DNA of 64,000 nt from Ligustrum vulgare (GCA_963555705.1 OY743183.1:50457466-50521465); one strand, 5' to 3'. Positions 33,104 through 44,828 are shown, counted from the first letter of the stretch. A program made the numbers and translations. The notes: a model not told the origin generated them from the sequence alone.

Positions 33104-34915
33104 TCTTCTGTTGGAGACAGGAAACAGCTCAGGGGTGTGAATAGAAAGGATGAATAGGGTCATGATGATATTGCAGCAATGAGGGCACAATTTGAGACGT
33201 TTATGGCTCAGATGGAGAATCGAGGTGCAGAACGTGAACAAAGACCTCGGGATCAATCTCATGATGGTTCTCGGGTTAGGAGAGGTAATAGGCGTGAGGT
33301 TGGTATGGATGATGAGGACATGGGAAGTGAAAGTGGAAGTATATCTTTGGGAAGTATGCGAAGGAGGGATAGAGGAGATAGGTATGAGAGGAGGCATGAT
33401 AGGGAGCGTCGTGATGCTAGGAGGCATCGTGGGGTAGAGATGTTGTTGATGATGACCTTGGGAAAATTAAAGTGAAAATACCATCGTTCCAGGGTAGGAG
33501 TGATCCGGAGGCGTACTTGGATTGGGAGACCAAGGTTGAACGACTATTTGATTGTCACAATTATTCAGAAAAAAGAAGGTGAAATTAGCCGTAATTGAAT
33601 TCACAGATTATGCCAATATTTGGTGGGATCAACTAGTGACGGGTAGGAGAAGGAACCTTGAGGAGTCGGTGGAGACTTGGGGTGAATTAAAAACCATAAC
33701 GAGGAAACGATTTGTGCTGACTCATTATTATAGGGATATTTACCAGAGGCTGCAGGGTATGACTTAGGGGTCGAGGAATGTAGAATATTATCATAAGGAT
33801 ATGGAGGTGGCGATGATTCAGGCTAACGTGGTGGAGGATCGGGAAGCTACGATGGCTAGGTTTCTGAGTGGGCTGAATAGAGATATTGCCAATGTCATTG
33901 AGCTGCAACATTAAGTGGAGCTAGAGGATATGGTGCATATGGCCATGAAGGTGGAAAGACAGCTAAGGCGAAAGGGGGCAGCAAGACACTCACCATCTTA
34001 TCCTACATCACAACCGAAGCAGGAGAATCATGATGAACATAACGCGAAAGGGAAGGAGGGGCCTACAACGAAAGGTAAAAATATTTCTGATTCTCAAACT
34101 ACTCGGGATAGAAATATTAAGTGTTTTAAGTGCTTGGGTACGGGTCATATAGAATCCTAGTGTCCAAATAGGAGGCTAATGATCTTGCGTGATAATGGTG
34201 AAATTAGTTCCGAAGATAAATTTAAGGGAATGCCTAAGTTAGTGGATGTTGGGGCTAGTAGTAGTGATGAGGAAGGGCTGACCTATGCTGTTAAAGATTC
34301 ACTTGTTAATCGGCGTGTCCTTAGTACTAGGGTCAGGGTGGATGAAATTGGTGAGCAAAGGGATAATCTCTTTCATACTAGGTGCTTAGTGGGTAAAAAG
34401 GTTTGTGGTATGGTGATTGACGGGGGAAGTTGTACTAATGTGGTTAGTACAATGTTGGTTGAGAAATTGGATTTGAGCTTGATAAAACATCCGAACCCTT
34501 ATAAATTGCAATAGCTGACCGAGTCGGGAGAAATTAAGGTAAATAAGCAGGCTAAGGTCAATTTTTCCATCGGGGGTTATAAGGATGAGGTGGTTTGTGA
34601 CGTGGTACCTATGCATGTTGGCCATATTTTGTTGGGGAGGCCATGGAAACATGATGGAGGGTAGTGTACGATGGGTTTAAGAATCAGTATTCATTTGTGA
34701 AGGGTGGGAAGAAAATTACCCTTGTTACGTTATCTCCGAAAGAGGTTCAAGAGGATCAGTTAAAAACCAAGCGTGAGTTTGAAAGAAGAAATAAGAGTGT
34801 TGAGGTCACCTCAGAAAAGGGAGAGGGTGTGAAAGTTGAAAACAAAAGAGTTGAGGCCACGACCTCAGAAAAAAGGATAGAATGATTGCAAAAAGAAAAG
34901 AGAGTCCACCCCCAA
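33104..34915 (+). pseudogene. Element C gag-protease remnant
   Basis: Gag begins upstream of 33179 with no clear ATG. It has an arginine-rich stretch, then after a frameshift near 33440 the core (KIKVKIPSFQGRSDPEAYLD, then WWDQLVTGRRRN). Stops at about 33765, 33912 and 34158 interrupt it. The knuckle reads CFKCLGTGHIES followed by a stop in place of a residue before CPN. The protease keeps its active site (CGMVIDGGSCTNV) and GHILLGRPW, with stops at 34512 and 34662. It ends with FVKGGKKITL-type text. The reading then breaks off just before the expected reverse transcriptase. Confidence 0.8.
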
Positions 34916-35197
34916 ATTGAGTTTATTTGCACAAAGGTTGGTGTACAAGGGTTCTTACCTTGCACTTAACCAAGCTAACCATTCCCTCCCCAATTCTATT
35001 AAATATGTTTTGCAGGAACATAAATCAAGCCATGAACTCAAGGCAGGAACGAAATTCATTGGCAAAAAAGAGCAGGCCAAAAGTCTAAAGGATCGCACGA
35101 AGCTTAAACATGATCATCGAGCCTGGAAAAATAGGAGGAGTTTGAAAAGCCGACCAAAAATGGATTCGAGGTCGAATCCTTTTCAAGAGAGGGAGTA
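34916..35197 (+). other. Element C tail and polypurine tract
   Basis: The open frame here joins the last pre-RT residues (SIKYVLQEH) to lysine/arginine-rich text (SLKSRPKMDSRSN) that resembles the extreme C-terminus of gypsy pol. This suggests an internal deletion of RT through integrase. AAGAGAGGGAGTA before 35198 serves as polypurine tract. Confidence 0.55.
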
Positions 35198-36145
35198 TGA
35201 CACGATCCGGATCTGGCAACGAAGGGAAAAGTCGAGACATCAGCAGTATGACAGTGATCTACGTGGAAAATGGAGCAAGTTCCGTGTTGGGATCGAGCCG
35301 GGAAGAAGAAAGGATCAAGCCGAGTTGAGTGATCGAAGTTATTTGTGCAGAAAAGTAATTACGGCCGTAATGAAGATCCTTCATGGCCGTAACTCTTATA
35401 ATCACGGCCGTAAAAGCTATTATCACGGCCGTAACCAATTCTCGGGGAAAAAGGAAGAATTTCAGCAGAACAAGGCTTACAGCCGTAACTTCCAGACTTA
35501 CGACCGTAACATCCAGGTCGGGGGCATTTCACGACCGTAATCAAATTAGTCATGGTCATAACTACTGAAGCAGTTTTGGACCAGAGAAGGGCTTACGGCC
35601 GTAAGCACGGTATTTACGGCCGTAACTGAGTAGCGGCTAGATTTTGCGAGGATTTTTAATTATTTTGTTTCCTTTTTGGTTTTTAAGTTATTTTCCTATT
35701 TAAGTATTTTTAGTTTAATTAGAATTCTATTTTGAGTCAATTAGCGGCTATGTTATTTTTCTTATTTATATTCCTTTTCATGATTGTAAAGAACAGTTTG
35801 AGTTTATGAATTAAATTGAGAGAGGATTCTCCAAAACTGAAAGGTTGAGTTATTCACTTTTTCTTGAACTTATCAAAGATCCGATCTTTGTGGCGTTCAC
35901 CCAACAAACTTATCAAGGAATTGACAACCCTTGTGGCGTTCACCAATCTTGGTTCTTCAATTCGCATCGTCATTAATTGCATCGTGATTGTCAGTCAAAG
36001 TTTTATTGTCGATCTATCTTTAATTCAGTTATTTATTTCCTTGTGTCTTGTTTATTTTCACGTTTAATCTGTCTTAGATCTTTCCTAGGTTTTAATTGTG
36101 TTGTTTCCGCGTGTTTGACGAGATTCCCTGATTGGGATCTCATCA
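35198..36145 (+). repeat. Element C LTR2 (948 bp)
   Basis: Starts TGACACGATCCGGATC and ends ...GATCTCATCA. Aligns along its length with LTR1. Confidence 0.85.
35359..35625 (+). repeat. Phased palindrome array, 10 sites (C LTR2)
   Basis: Sites start at 35359, 35381, 35402, 35423, 35477, 35498, 35529, 35550, 35593 and 35614, with exactly the same nine spacings as in LTR1. The mutated positions differ from those in LTR1. Confidence 0.9.
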
Positions 36146-36660
36146 CGTAAGCTTTACAACTCTTATTCATCAGCTGACGAACCTTCATCGCCGATACTAT
36201 TGAAATAAAAGGTTTTTCTCAACTTTGACAAAGCAAAACAAGGCTTCATTTGAAGGTTCAAACACCGCCTCATTGTGACCGTCGATTGAAGTTTTCTACC
36301 GTAACAACCATTCCAGTCCTACTATGACATCAAGATCGTGGATATCCGGTGTTATGAGACTTATCATTCTCTCCTTCTCATTCACCATGCTCGGGAAATC
36401 TCTCAACATATATCTTGAGTTCGATACAGCACTGGACTGCGTTGACAATCAAAACTGGGTCTCCAATTGCAGAGATAGATAACTCGATCTTTCAGTAAAT
36501 GCATGACTCACAAAAGAATTGAGTAGCCCCAAAATCGAATAGGGGAGTTGCAAGTTTTTCGAACATGTATACAGTGCCTGCTACGTTCGACGCATCATCG
36601 ACTTCTCGCTTGGACATTGAATACACTCGTGTCGGTATAGTCTTCGTGACTCAAAGTACT
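36146..36660 (-). pseudogene. Element D protease scrap
   Basis: On the minus strand a broken frame contains FDFGATQFF, matching the gypsy protease active-site context (FDSGATHSF in style, with the serine of DSG replaced). It is followed by '...ISAIGDPVLIVNAVQ'. Stops interrupt it. It is the upstream neighbour of the RT scrap at 31163-31715 once C is removed. Confidence 0.6.
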
Positions 36661-36974
36661 ATTCACATTCACTTCTTATCTCTCACATAGGGACTTATGA
36701 ACATTACCCAATTTTATAAAAATCATTACCTTACCACTTTCTCATTAACTAAACAATATATCCTTGTCATGAATACTAACACTCCAAACTTTTCATTTAC
36801 AACATTACATAGTAACAAGTAGGAACTTACAATACTCGAAACATTACCAAGCATTTAATAACTTAAACAGAAATTTAACCTTACCAGATGATCGAGGAGG
36901 ATGCACTTGAGGCGTGACTCAGTAACCGAACCTTTTCAAATAATTTTTTAAAGTCTGCAGAATCACTTTTAAAA
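36661..36974 (-). other. Element D leader, gag missing
   Basis: Only about 300 bp separate the protease scrap from the primer site, too little for gag. No coding recognised. Confidence 0.5.
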
Positions 36975-36991
36975 CCTGGCTCTGATACCAA
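36975..36991 (-). other. Primer binding site of D, initiator-Met type
   Basis: The minus strand reads TTGGTATCAGAGCCAGG, a long match to the complement of initiator tRNA-Met, four bases from the LTR. Confidence 0.85.
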
Positions 36992-36995
36992 TAAA

Positions 36996-39068
36996 TGTAA
37001 CACCTCAAGTTTAAAATCTTAAACCTAGGCATGTAAACTTCATTTCACTTTAAATGCGGAAATAAAACATTTCAAACACTAACTTTTCTTTACTTACATG
37101 CGGAATCAAATCTTTTAAAACCTCAACATTTACACTTTTCTATTATAAAATTCTACAAAAATTTCGGCAGAATCTCCTCTATAAATTGGATTTAACCAAC
37201 CTGTAGAGGAATCTCATAATAATTTAAATCGTCAAACACAACCCATTCAGCATCCAACCTTCTACAATAATTCAAAAATCAATCCCAAACTCCTCAACAT
37301 AAATAAATTTAAATCATGAGCTCTATTTAACTAAATGGAGAATTGATAAACTGCTAAAGAGATAAATAACTTATCAAAATTAAATCCAATAAACAATTAA
37401 AAGAATGAACTAATAAAAAAAATATCTAAAAACATTTACGAAATTCCAATCCAAACTTTATTTGAAATGAGAAATCGTGGTACTGTGCGAGTCTGCCACC
37501 AAATGCTCTATCCTCAGATCATCTAACTTTCATCAACTGAAATATTGGGGAGAGATTGGGGTGAGCTAAAGCTCAATAAGAAAACTTCGTGCAAGTGATG
37601 CATGCTTATGACATGAAATACTTTAGACTTTGAAATATGTATCCCCATTCACTTTAACCTTTCAAAACTTTCAAACTTTTCAAGCTTTCACTTAACATTT
37701 CAAAACTTTTACTTCATTCCATCGTGAGCTCATTTGGTGTATCTTCTAGTCAATCAGATAACAGTGGACAATTCTTATTTGGAACCAGATTATCATTCAC
37801 ATTTCCACCACAAAGCGGTTTAACATTCACTTTCCCACCGCAAAGTGGTAATTCACTTTATTCCACCACAAAACGACTCATTTCATTCGGGTACGCGGTC
37901 CCCCGCGCCCCATTTCCCACTCGCATCTTTCAAGACATAGAAGTACACCCATTCTTTCTTAAAAAGCTTGGGATACATAATTTTTGACAAAATTTGCACT
38001 TTGACACATTCCTTTCATTAAAACATCTGATTTCCCCATTTCGATGCCAATGCATGCTTAATGATGCAATGACATGATAACGTGCATGCTTAAACATTTC
38101 CTTAAATACACATACTTCCATATGGTAAACCAAAAGCATTAGAATTTCGTAATTAAAACGAATGTCAATTAAGCACATACTTCCACATTGAACATTCAAC
38201 TATGCGGAGAAAATGGGAAGTTTACATACTTGACTTCCTTAGTATTTACCGTTATCTAGATTTGCAAGTGGAAGAGTTTCAGATGCCCGTGATGTCAATG
38301 TAACCAGTAATCCTAATTAATATCAATTCATTAAATAAAATATACTTTTAGTTCAAAATCACATTTAAAAATCCTAACTGAGGTCAAGACTTCCATGTGA
38401 CTTACAATTTAACTCAAACGTCTCCTCAAGCCATGACTAATGCATATAATATCATATTCAAAACGAGGGATCCAATTACATGCACTTACGAGTTTTTTTT
38501 TATCATTCATTTATTCAAATTTAAGTTGCAATATTTAGCTTAACCTAAACTTTACAAAATTTCTCGATTAAAATCCCGTTATTAAGAATTTGAAGATACT
38601 CAAATATGATTGTCAATTTAAGTCTAGAATCAAACAATACCTCATAATCTTAATTTCAAATGTTGAAAATAAACATTTATAATTCAAAATTTAAAGTAAA
38701 ATTTCAAACAAAGTATCATAGTCATAAAATCCCAAATTCTGAAATCTAATACACAATTACATAATTTTCTTCAATTTCAAAAAGTACAATTATAATTCAA
38801 TTTAAACCAAAAATTTAATTCAATTAATTAAACCTATCACATTAGAAGTATGAAAAGTGCACCATATAAACCAACATTCGTGCTAAACAGTTGACTAACC
38901 CCATTAAAAATCTGAAAATCTCAAATTAACTCAACATTAAACTAACAGAAATCTTAACTCCATAAATTTGAGCATTTCATTTCAAATTACAATTTAATCT
39001 AAATCAATCAAAATTAACCTAGAACATTTAAATCTAAATATGAAAATATACATATAATACATATGCCA

Positions 39069-39112
<44 letters not shown>

Positions 39113-39859
39113 ATAATACCAGCTCTCCAATTAACAGTTAAATTCGAAATCCAGAATAAATAAAAATCTGAAATAGTAATAATAAACTTACCCACACATA
39201 TATATATATACTTACATACATCAATACATACATACAGGGCCGTATATGTGTTGGTGTTTGTGTGTGTGTGAGGACCCGTGTGTAAGGCAGTGGTAGCGAA
39301 GTATGTGCGTGTGTTTCGCGTGCCAGGGAAAGGAAGAAGGAGTTACCGTAGTGGTGGTCACCGGTGAAGTGGTCGGCGTCGGAAGGGAGGGCGGAGGTGG
39401 TCGAAGGTGAGAGGGAGAGGTCGCGAGAGAGAAGGAGAGCCGAGAGAGTGAGCGTGAGGGATGAGAGATGAGGGATTATATTAGGTTTTGAATCTTAGGA
39501 ATTTTCAATTTAGTCCCTCGCTTCTCTCCATGTGCATAATTAAGTCCATAAGTTCTAATTTATTCTCCAATTGCCACTAAACTTTCCCCCAACTTTCCGT
39601 TTAATACAATAAAATAGAAAATAGCATGTGTAGGCAATAAAACAATTAATCACCTTAAATTATACTTAAACTATTAAAATAAACAATTTATAAACTTTTA
39701 ATTGGTACATTGATCGAGACGGCATCCAAGTCCTTTCACTACAAAATAATTCAAATTATCGACATTAAAAATATCATTAAATTTATAATTTATAACAACA
39801 TTAACATAACTATTACGTGAAATTTAAGGATGCACGTAAAAATGAAAAGCGGTATTACA
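36996..39859 (-). repeat. Element D 5' LTR (2.86 kb)
   Basis: On the minus strand it starts TGTAATACC and ends GGTGTTACA, a near-perfect terminal inverted repeat. Contains an AC microsatellite (39076-39109), a purine-rich GC block (about 39290-39470), and three short repeats near 37790-37880 with CCACC...GGT-type arms. The 87-codon frame at 37724 lies over those repeats and is not a gene. Confidence 0.8.
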
Positions 39860-41500
39860 GTCTCAATGATGCTGAAGAACACAATCAGGATGAGTCTGGG
39901 AACCCAGTAATATTTGCAGATCAAGATGCATCTGACTACCCATATACACTTGATATTGCAGAATCAGAAGTATCGAGACAACCACCTGCCATGATTCAAA
40001 AGGCTCATCCACTTGATAACATTCTCACTGATATATCTAAGAGTAACCAGAAGAAAATTTACTGCCGAGATGAGAAACATTTTTCATATGTCTCAAATTG
40101 AACCAAAAAATATCAAGGAAGCTCTGACAGACGAACATTGGGTACAGGCTATGCAGGAGGAGCTCAACCAATTTGAAAGAAACAATGTCTGGGAGCTGGT
40201 ACCACGTCCTAAAGGAGGTAATGTAATTGGAACCAAATGGATCTTCAAGAACAAATCAAATGAACAAGGAAATGTGGTATGTAATAAAGCCAGACTTGTT
40301 GAAGTCAAAAGTGCCTTTCTGAATGGTGTGCTTAATGAGGAAGCTTATGTGGAGCAACCCCAAGGGTTCACAAACCCATCTCACCCGGACTATGTCTTTA
40401 GACTTAAAAAGGCGTTATATGGGTTGAAACAAGCCCCCAAAGCTTGGTATAAAAGGCTCACATCATTCTTGCTAAGCAACAGATACAAAAGGGGAGGAAC
40501 TGATAAAACTCTTTTCATTAAGCAAATAAATCCTGGACTAACTGTAACTCAGATATACGTTGATGACATTGTATTTGGGTCTACATCTAAGTCCAAAATT
40601 GATGAATTTATAAATACAATGAAAAGAGAATTTGAAATGAGTATGGTTGGTGAACTAACATTTTTTTCTAGGTTTGCAGGTACAACAGGATGAATCTGGC
40701 ATATTCATATCTCAAGCAAAATATGCTAAAAAACTAGTTAATTTGGACTTGAAGATGCAAAGACAATGAGAACTCCTATGGCAACTACTCTAAAACTTTC
40801 AAAGGATGACAGTGGGAAGGATGTAGATCCATCTTTCTACAGAAGCATGATTGGAAGTCTGCTTTACCTTACTGCCAGTAGGCCAGATATATCCTTCAGT
40901 GTTGGAGTTTGTGCAAGATATCAAGGCAAACCTAAGGAGTCTCATGTTACCGCTGTGAAAAGAATCATCAGATATGTAAGTGGTACATTGAATTACGGAA
41001 TTTGGTTTACAAGAGATACCATTGCCCATCTTGCAGGTTTTTCAGATGCAGACTGGGTTGGGAATGCGGATGATCGTAAGAGTACATCTGGAGGATGTTT
41101 TTACATTGGGAACAACTTGGTGGCATGGCTAAGTAGAAAACAAAATTCAGTATCACTTTCCACAGCCGAAGCTGAGTATATTGCAGCTGGCAGTTGCTGT
41201 ACGCAACTCCTTTGGATGAAACAAATGTTGGAAGACTATGGAATGTCTACAGAACAAGCCACTATATATTGTGACAACACCAGTACCATTAATATCTCAA
41301 AAAATCTTGTCCAGAACTCCAGAACAAAACACATTGACACCAGACACCACTTCATCAGAGAATTGGTGGAACAAAAGATTATCGATCTGGAGCACATACA
41401 GACAGATCTACAGCTTGCAGATTTGTTTACTAAGGCCCTCGATACTGTCAAATTTGAAAGTTTTAGAAAAAAAATTGGAGCATCACCTCCTCCTGAATAG
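39860..41500 (+). pseudogene. Element G reverse transcriptase and RNase H
   Basis: Copies element RNA to DNA. A pre-RT linker (SLNDAEEHNQDESGNP) leads, after a frame change near 40090, to the copia RT start ([20 protein letters not shown]). In the RT, KARLV joins directly to [11 protein letters not shown]. About 45 residues, including the first catalytic region, are missing in frame, and the conserved Asp before VKSAFLNG reads Glu. [10 protein letters not shown] is intact. A frameshift near 40680 precedes RNase H, which is complete: DADWVGNADDRKSTSGG, SLSTAEAEYIAA, then HIDTRHHFIRE, with the stop at 41500. The text is typical of Sireviruses. Integrase is absent upstream, where D is inserted. 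Confidence 0.9.
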
Positions 41501-42733
41501 AAACATACATATTTTTTTTAAAAAAAAAACATTTTTCCTTCGTTTTTTTCTTTTTATTGCATTTATCATATTCTAAGTAGATCATGTTTTTGCTTGTAGA
41601 TATATCTGAGTGCTTGTGGCTGATAATGAGATAGATACGTCTGGTTGAAAGCAATCAACATGTCTCCGGATGAATCTAACTAGTACTCAATTCTGGACAA
41701 TCCAAAGGATAAGTCACTACTGTCTAATTCATATGGTTGTTACTGGATGAGATTTCATATTCTGTGTGTAAACCTATGATCTGAATCTTGCTTATAGTAA
41801 TGCATGCATATTCTTATTATCCAAGGGCGGGCTAGTGGAAAAGAAGGCTGCCTATCCAAGCCAAGTTCATACCCTTTAGCTTCAAAACACGATGAATTGA
41901 GGTAAATGTGGTAATATTATAGAAGTAAGGGGAAAACCTAGTAAGATAACTTCTGGGGATTGTGTAAATCTACCAATCCAAGCCAGTTCATACCCTTCTC
42001 CTAATCTAAAGAGGAACATGCTGTAAGATAACTTCTGGGGATTGTGTGAAGCCATTTCCACCTCCAAAAGACATTGCCACAATATAGAAAAAGTCGGCAA
42101 GTCGGATATGAGAAAATGCACTTCTTATAGATATTGATCGGTCTTATTGTTCACTACTGTGACAAATCAATAAGTCAGGGTAATCATATGATGTTTTACA
42201 GTATGTGGATGACTAAGGGTTGCTCTGATCACACACGCACATTAATCAACTTAATCATGCACGTGGTGGATTGTATACTGCCAGATGTATCTGACTCAAC
42301 AGATGCCAACGAGTGCTCAGACGTGTCTCAGGTATCCAGATGCATTTAGATTTTTCTTATTCACGAATTTTAGATTTTATTCTGAAAACCTTTATTTTTA
42401 AGGCAGTATATCGTGGGCTAATATGTGCAAATCTTGCAGAATAAGTCCATTAATTGTGGAGCCCAATTTTTGATAATTTATTTGTTTCCTAATTCTCAAC
42501 ATATTCTGTTTCTATGTTGATCTATTTATAAGGAAAGAAGTTGGAAAAAATCAAGATTCTCCAGTTACCATAATAAACTCTAATTCCTTTTCTATGAGAA
42601 TTCCTCTTAAACCCCAAAACCCTCACACTTCTTCATAAAAACTCACGTCCCAAGTTCCAAAACCCCAAATTCTCTCATCTAAACCCTAACTTCCGTCTCC
42701 CTTACTCTCTCAAATTCTAAACCCATTCCAGAC
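41501..42733 (+). other. Element G spacer between pol and third ORF
   Basis: No coding. Two phrases are repeated: 'gtaagataacttctgggga' near 41941 and 42023, and 'atccaagccaagttcatacc' near 41852 and 41973. Long spacers of this kind occur before the extra ORF of Sireviruses. Confidence 0.6.
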
Positions 42734-44483
42734 ATGGCCAGAAGTAAGCAAACAAGAAGGAGGAGAGTTACCAGAGGTGGCGGCAGCAATGCAGCATCGT
42801 CTCAACCAAACCTATCTGAGATGGAAACTCCAAGCGCCGGAGCCATTGTACCTGCACCGCCCTCCGGCACCAGACCAACGCCGACCTCGCTCTCTACTGC
42901 CAGTACTACTCCAACACTTGCTCTTCTCATAGCCAAAATAGGCCGGAGCAAGCCAATCATTCCAAAAACCATGGGTATAAACTTGGCACCCATATCAGGT
43001 AATCTTGGGAAAAGTCATCTTTCTCCCTTGGATATTTGTAGTGAGGTACAGGGAGCAAGTAAACTTGCAACTAAGAAAAGGGCAAAGGATGCGAAAGTTT
43101 TGGAAGAAGAAGGCGGGGACGAATCTGGTGAAACTGAATCTGGTAATGAAAAAGAAAAATCAGAAGAGCTGGAAGTGTCTGGGGAGGAAGAAAAATCTAA
43201 GGAATACAAAGAAGCAGAAGAGTCTGGGGATGAAGCACCACCAGAAGAGTCAAGGAATCTGATGATGTAGACAAGTCTGAGTAGTCAGAAGAGGAGACTG
43301 AGAAAGAGGTTGTAATCCTAGACAAAAAGGGAAAACAGAAGGCAGAAGTCACTACAAGTTCGAAGAAGAAAAAGGGTGACACAGCTGCGGGTCCAATGAG
43401 ATCCAAATTTGATATATCTTCATTCGTATGCACCCCCATGCAGACTGCTAGAGGTATGTTTACCCCATTTAATTTTAAATTTTGGTCGTCTGAGGCATAC
43501 TCTGATTTCCAAAAGCACATTTTGGGTAAACGACTGCATTATGAATCTAGAGTGACTGTAGGCGAATTTGATGATTTTGAAATAGATGATATTGTGTCTC
43601 ACTTTGGGTTGAAGAAATTGACTGAGATCAATGAGACCTTGGTTAAAGAGTTTTATGCCAATATCCCTATTGACTTTAACTCCAAAAAATGTCTATTTTA
43701 CCACTTCACTGTTTGTTAGGGGACAATTGATTAAGATTTCTGCAAAGGAACTTAGAAAGTGGTTAGGATTGAATGAGGATGTGGCTGATGAGGATGAGTC
43801 TATGGAAGCCACAAATGATGAAATTGCAATGGAGTTGTCAGGGGGTAAGATCACGTGGCCGGTGAAGGGGTTGAAACAATTACCTAGATCGGAGATGTCC
43901 AAGAAATACCAAATTCTTTTCAAAATTGTGAAAGGAAATTTTGACCAACTCATCCATGACTCTAGTTTTAAGAGAGAGTCTGCCAGAACCTTGTTTCTCC
44001 TTGGGACTAAACAAAACATTGACCTTGCCGCACGAATCTGGAACTCAATCATTGGTAGAGTCTCGGGAAGTGGCCCTCGCCAGGGGAATACTTATTTGTT
44101 GGTGTACCCTTGGATTATTTCACAGTTTCTGAGTGATCAGGGTGTCCAGACGCTGGAGGATGACCTTGTGATCACTCCCAAAGTGCTGAACAGGGCCAGA
44201 TGCAAAAAAACCCTGGAGGTACAGAAGGAAGCAGGTTGTGGATGAGACTGCTGGGAATCAGGATGCAACAGGTAAGGAGGCTAGGATTAATCAGCTAGAA
44301 GTGGAGAATGCTGGATTGAAGGCTGACATATCTGACCTCAGGGTGCATGTCAAACGTCTTGAAGACACACTAGATCAGCTGCTTGGGGGGTCTTCGAAAG
44401 ATGTGGCTCAAGTGGAAGCCAAGGAAAAGAGGTCGGTTGCAGCCAAAAAGCTCCCTGCCTCAAAGAAGCAAAATAAGACCTAA
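42734..44483 (+). pseudogene. Element G third ORF (plant-transposon-protein domain, env position)
   Basis: It begins MARSKQTRRRRVTRGGGSN, then proline/threonine-rich text and an acidic Glu/Lys/Ser-rich block up to a stop at 43268. In other frames it continues with a domain resembling the 'putative plant transposon protein' family: LVKEFYANIPIDF, then VRGQLIKISAKELRKWLGL, and '...IWNSIIGRVSGSG'. The end (44238-44483) is a heptad-like coiled coil (ARINQLEVENAGLKADISDL) and a lysine-rich tail. About three frameshifts break it. It sits where some Sireviruses carry an envelope-like gene, but I see no signal peptide or membrane segment. Its function is unknown. Confidence 0.7.
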
Positions 44484-44744
44484 GACTGATCTCCGCCTTG
44501 CTAGTTCCATCTAATCATTTTTAATGTTTTTGAAACAATGTTTCTATGTTTTGCTATAAAACTATTGTTCTTGTGATCAACTTTCGGTTGTTTGCGTGCA
44601 GGTTTTGTGAACCTATTGGCTTCTCCTCTTTCTCCGAAAAGGGGAAATAGCATTTTGTATGTCATATCATCTTTTTGGTTAATGCTCTCTATGTGTTGAT
44701 TTCCTTTACATGCATTAGTTGATTGCGTTTATTATGATGTATAA

Positions 44745-44757
44745 CTTGAGGGGGAGA
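44745..44757 (+). other. Upstream polypurine tract of G
   Basis: TTGAGGGGGAGAT, about 90 bp before LTR2. Extra purine tracts are typical of Sireviruses. Confidence 0.6.
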
Positions 44758-44828
44758 TTTTTGATAGGGCGAGTTGTTGATTTCTTGTGATTATGAAAAG
44801 ATGATTGGTTTCGGAAAAATAGAAAAAG

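Larger units (their letters stand above)
31716..36145 (+). mobile_element. Element C: chromovirus-like Ty3/gypsy element lacking reverse transcriptase and integrase
   Basis: Two LTRs of about 947 bp, an initiator-Met-type primer site, gag and protease, then a short tail and polypurine tract. RT, RNase H and integrase are missing. It lies inside D on the opposite strand: D reverse transcriptase is on its left and D protease on its right. Flanks AGTAG and CGTAA share only GTA, so the target duplication has decayed or the site was altered. Many LTR differences suggest it is much older than E. Confidence 0.85.
31136..39859 (-). mobile_element. Element D: Tekay/Del-like Ty3/gypsy remnant, split by C
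   Basis: On the minus strand the order is long LTR (39859-36996), initiator-Met primer site, protease scrap, then, across C, a reverse-transcriptase scrap ending at about 31163. Gag, most of pol and the other LTR are gone. The long LTR, TGTAATACC start and RT text are of Tekay/Del type. The right end joins G pol at 39860. No matching duplication is found on the left, so a deletion took that side. Confidence 0.75.

Noticed and set aside
31711..36150. Clean 5-bp duplication for element C
   Set aside because: AGTAG and CGTAA share only three bases, so it cannot be claimed as intact.
37724..37987. 87-codon frame with repeated FTFPPQSG text
   Set aside because: It overlies short tandem repeats within the D LTR and has no other support.
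43015..43209. Ser/Asp-rich minus-strand frame
   Set aside because: Complement of the acidic Glu/Lys/Ser block of the G third ORF.
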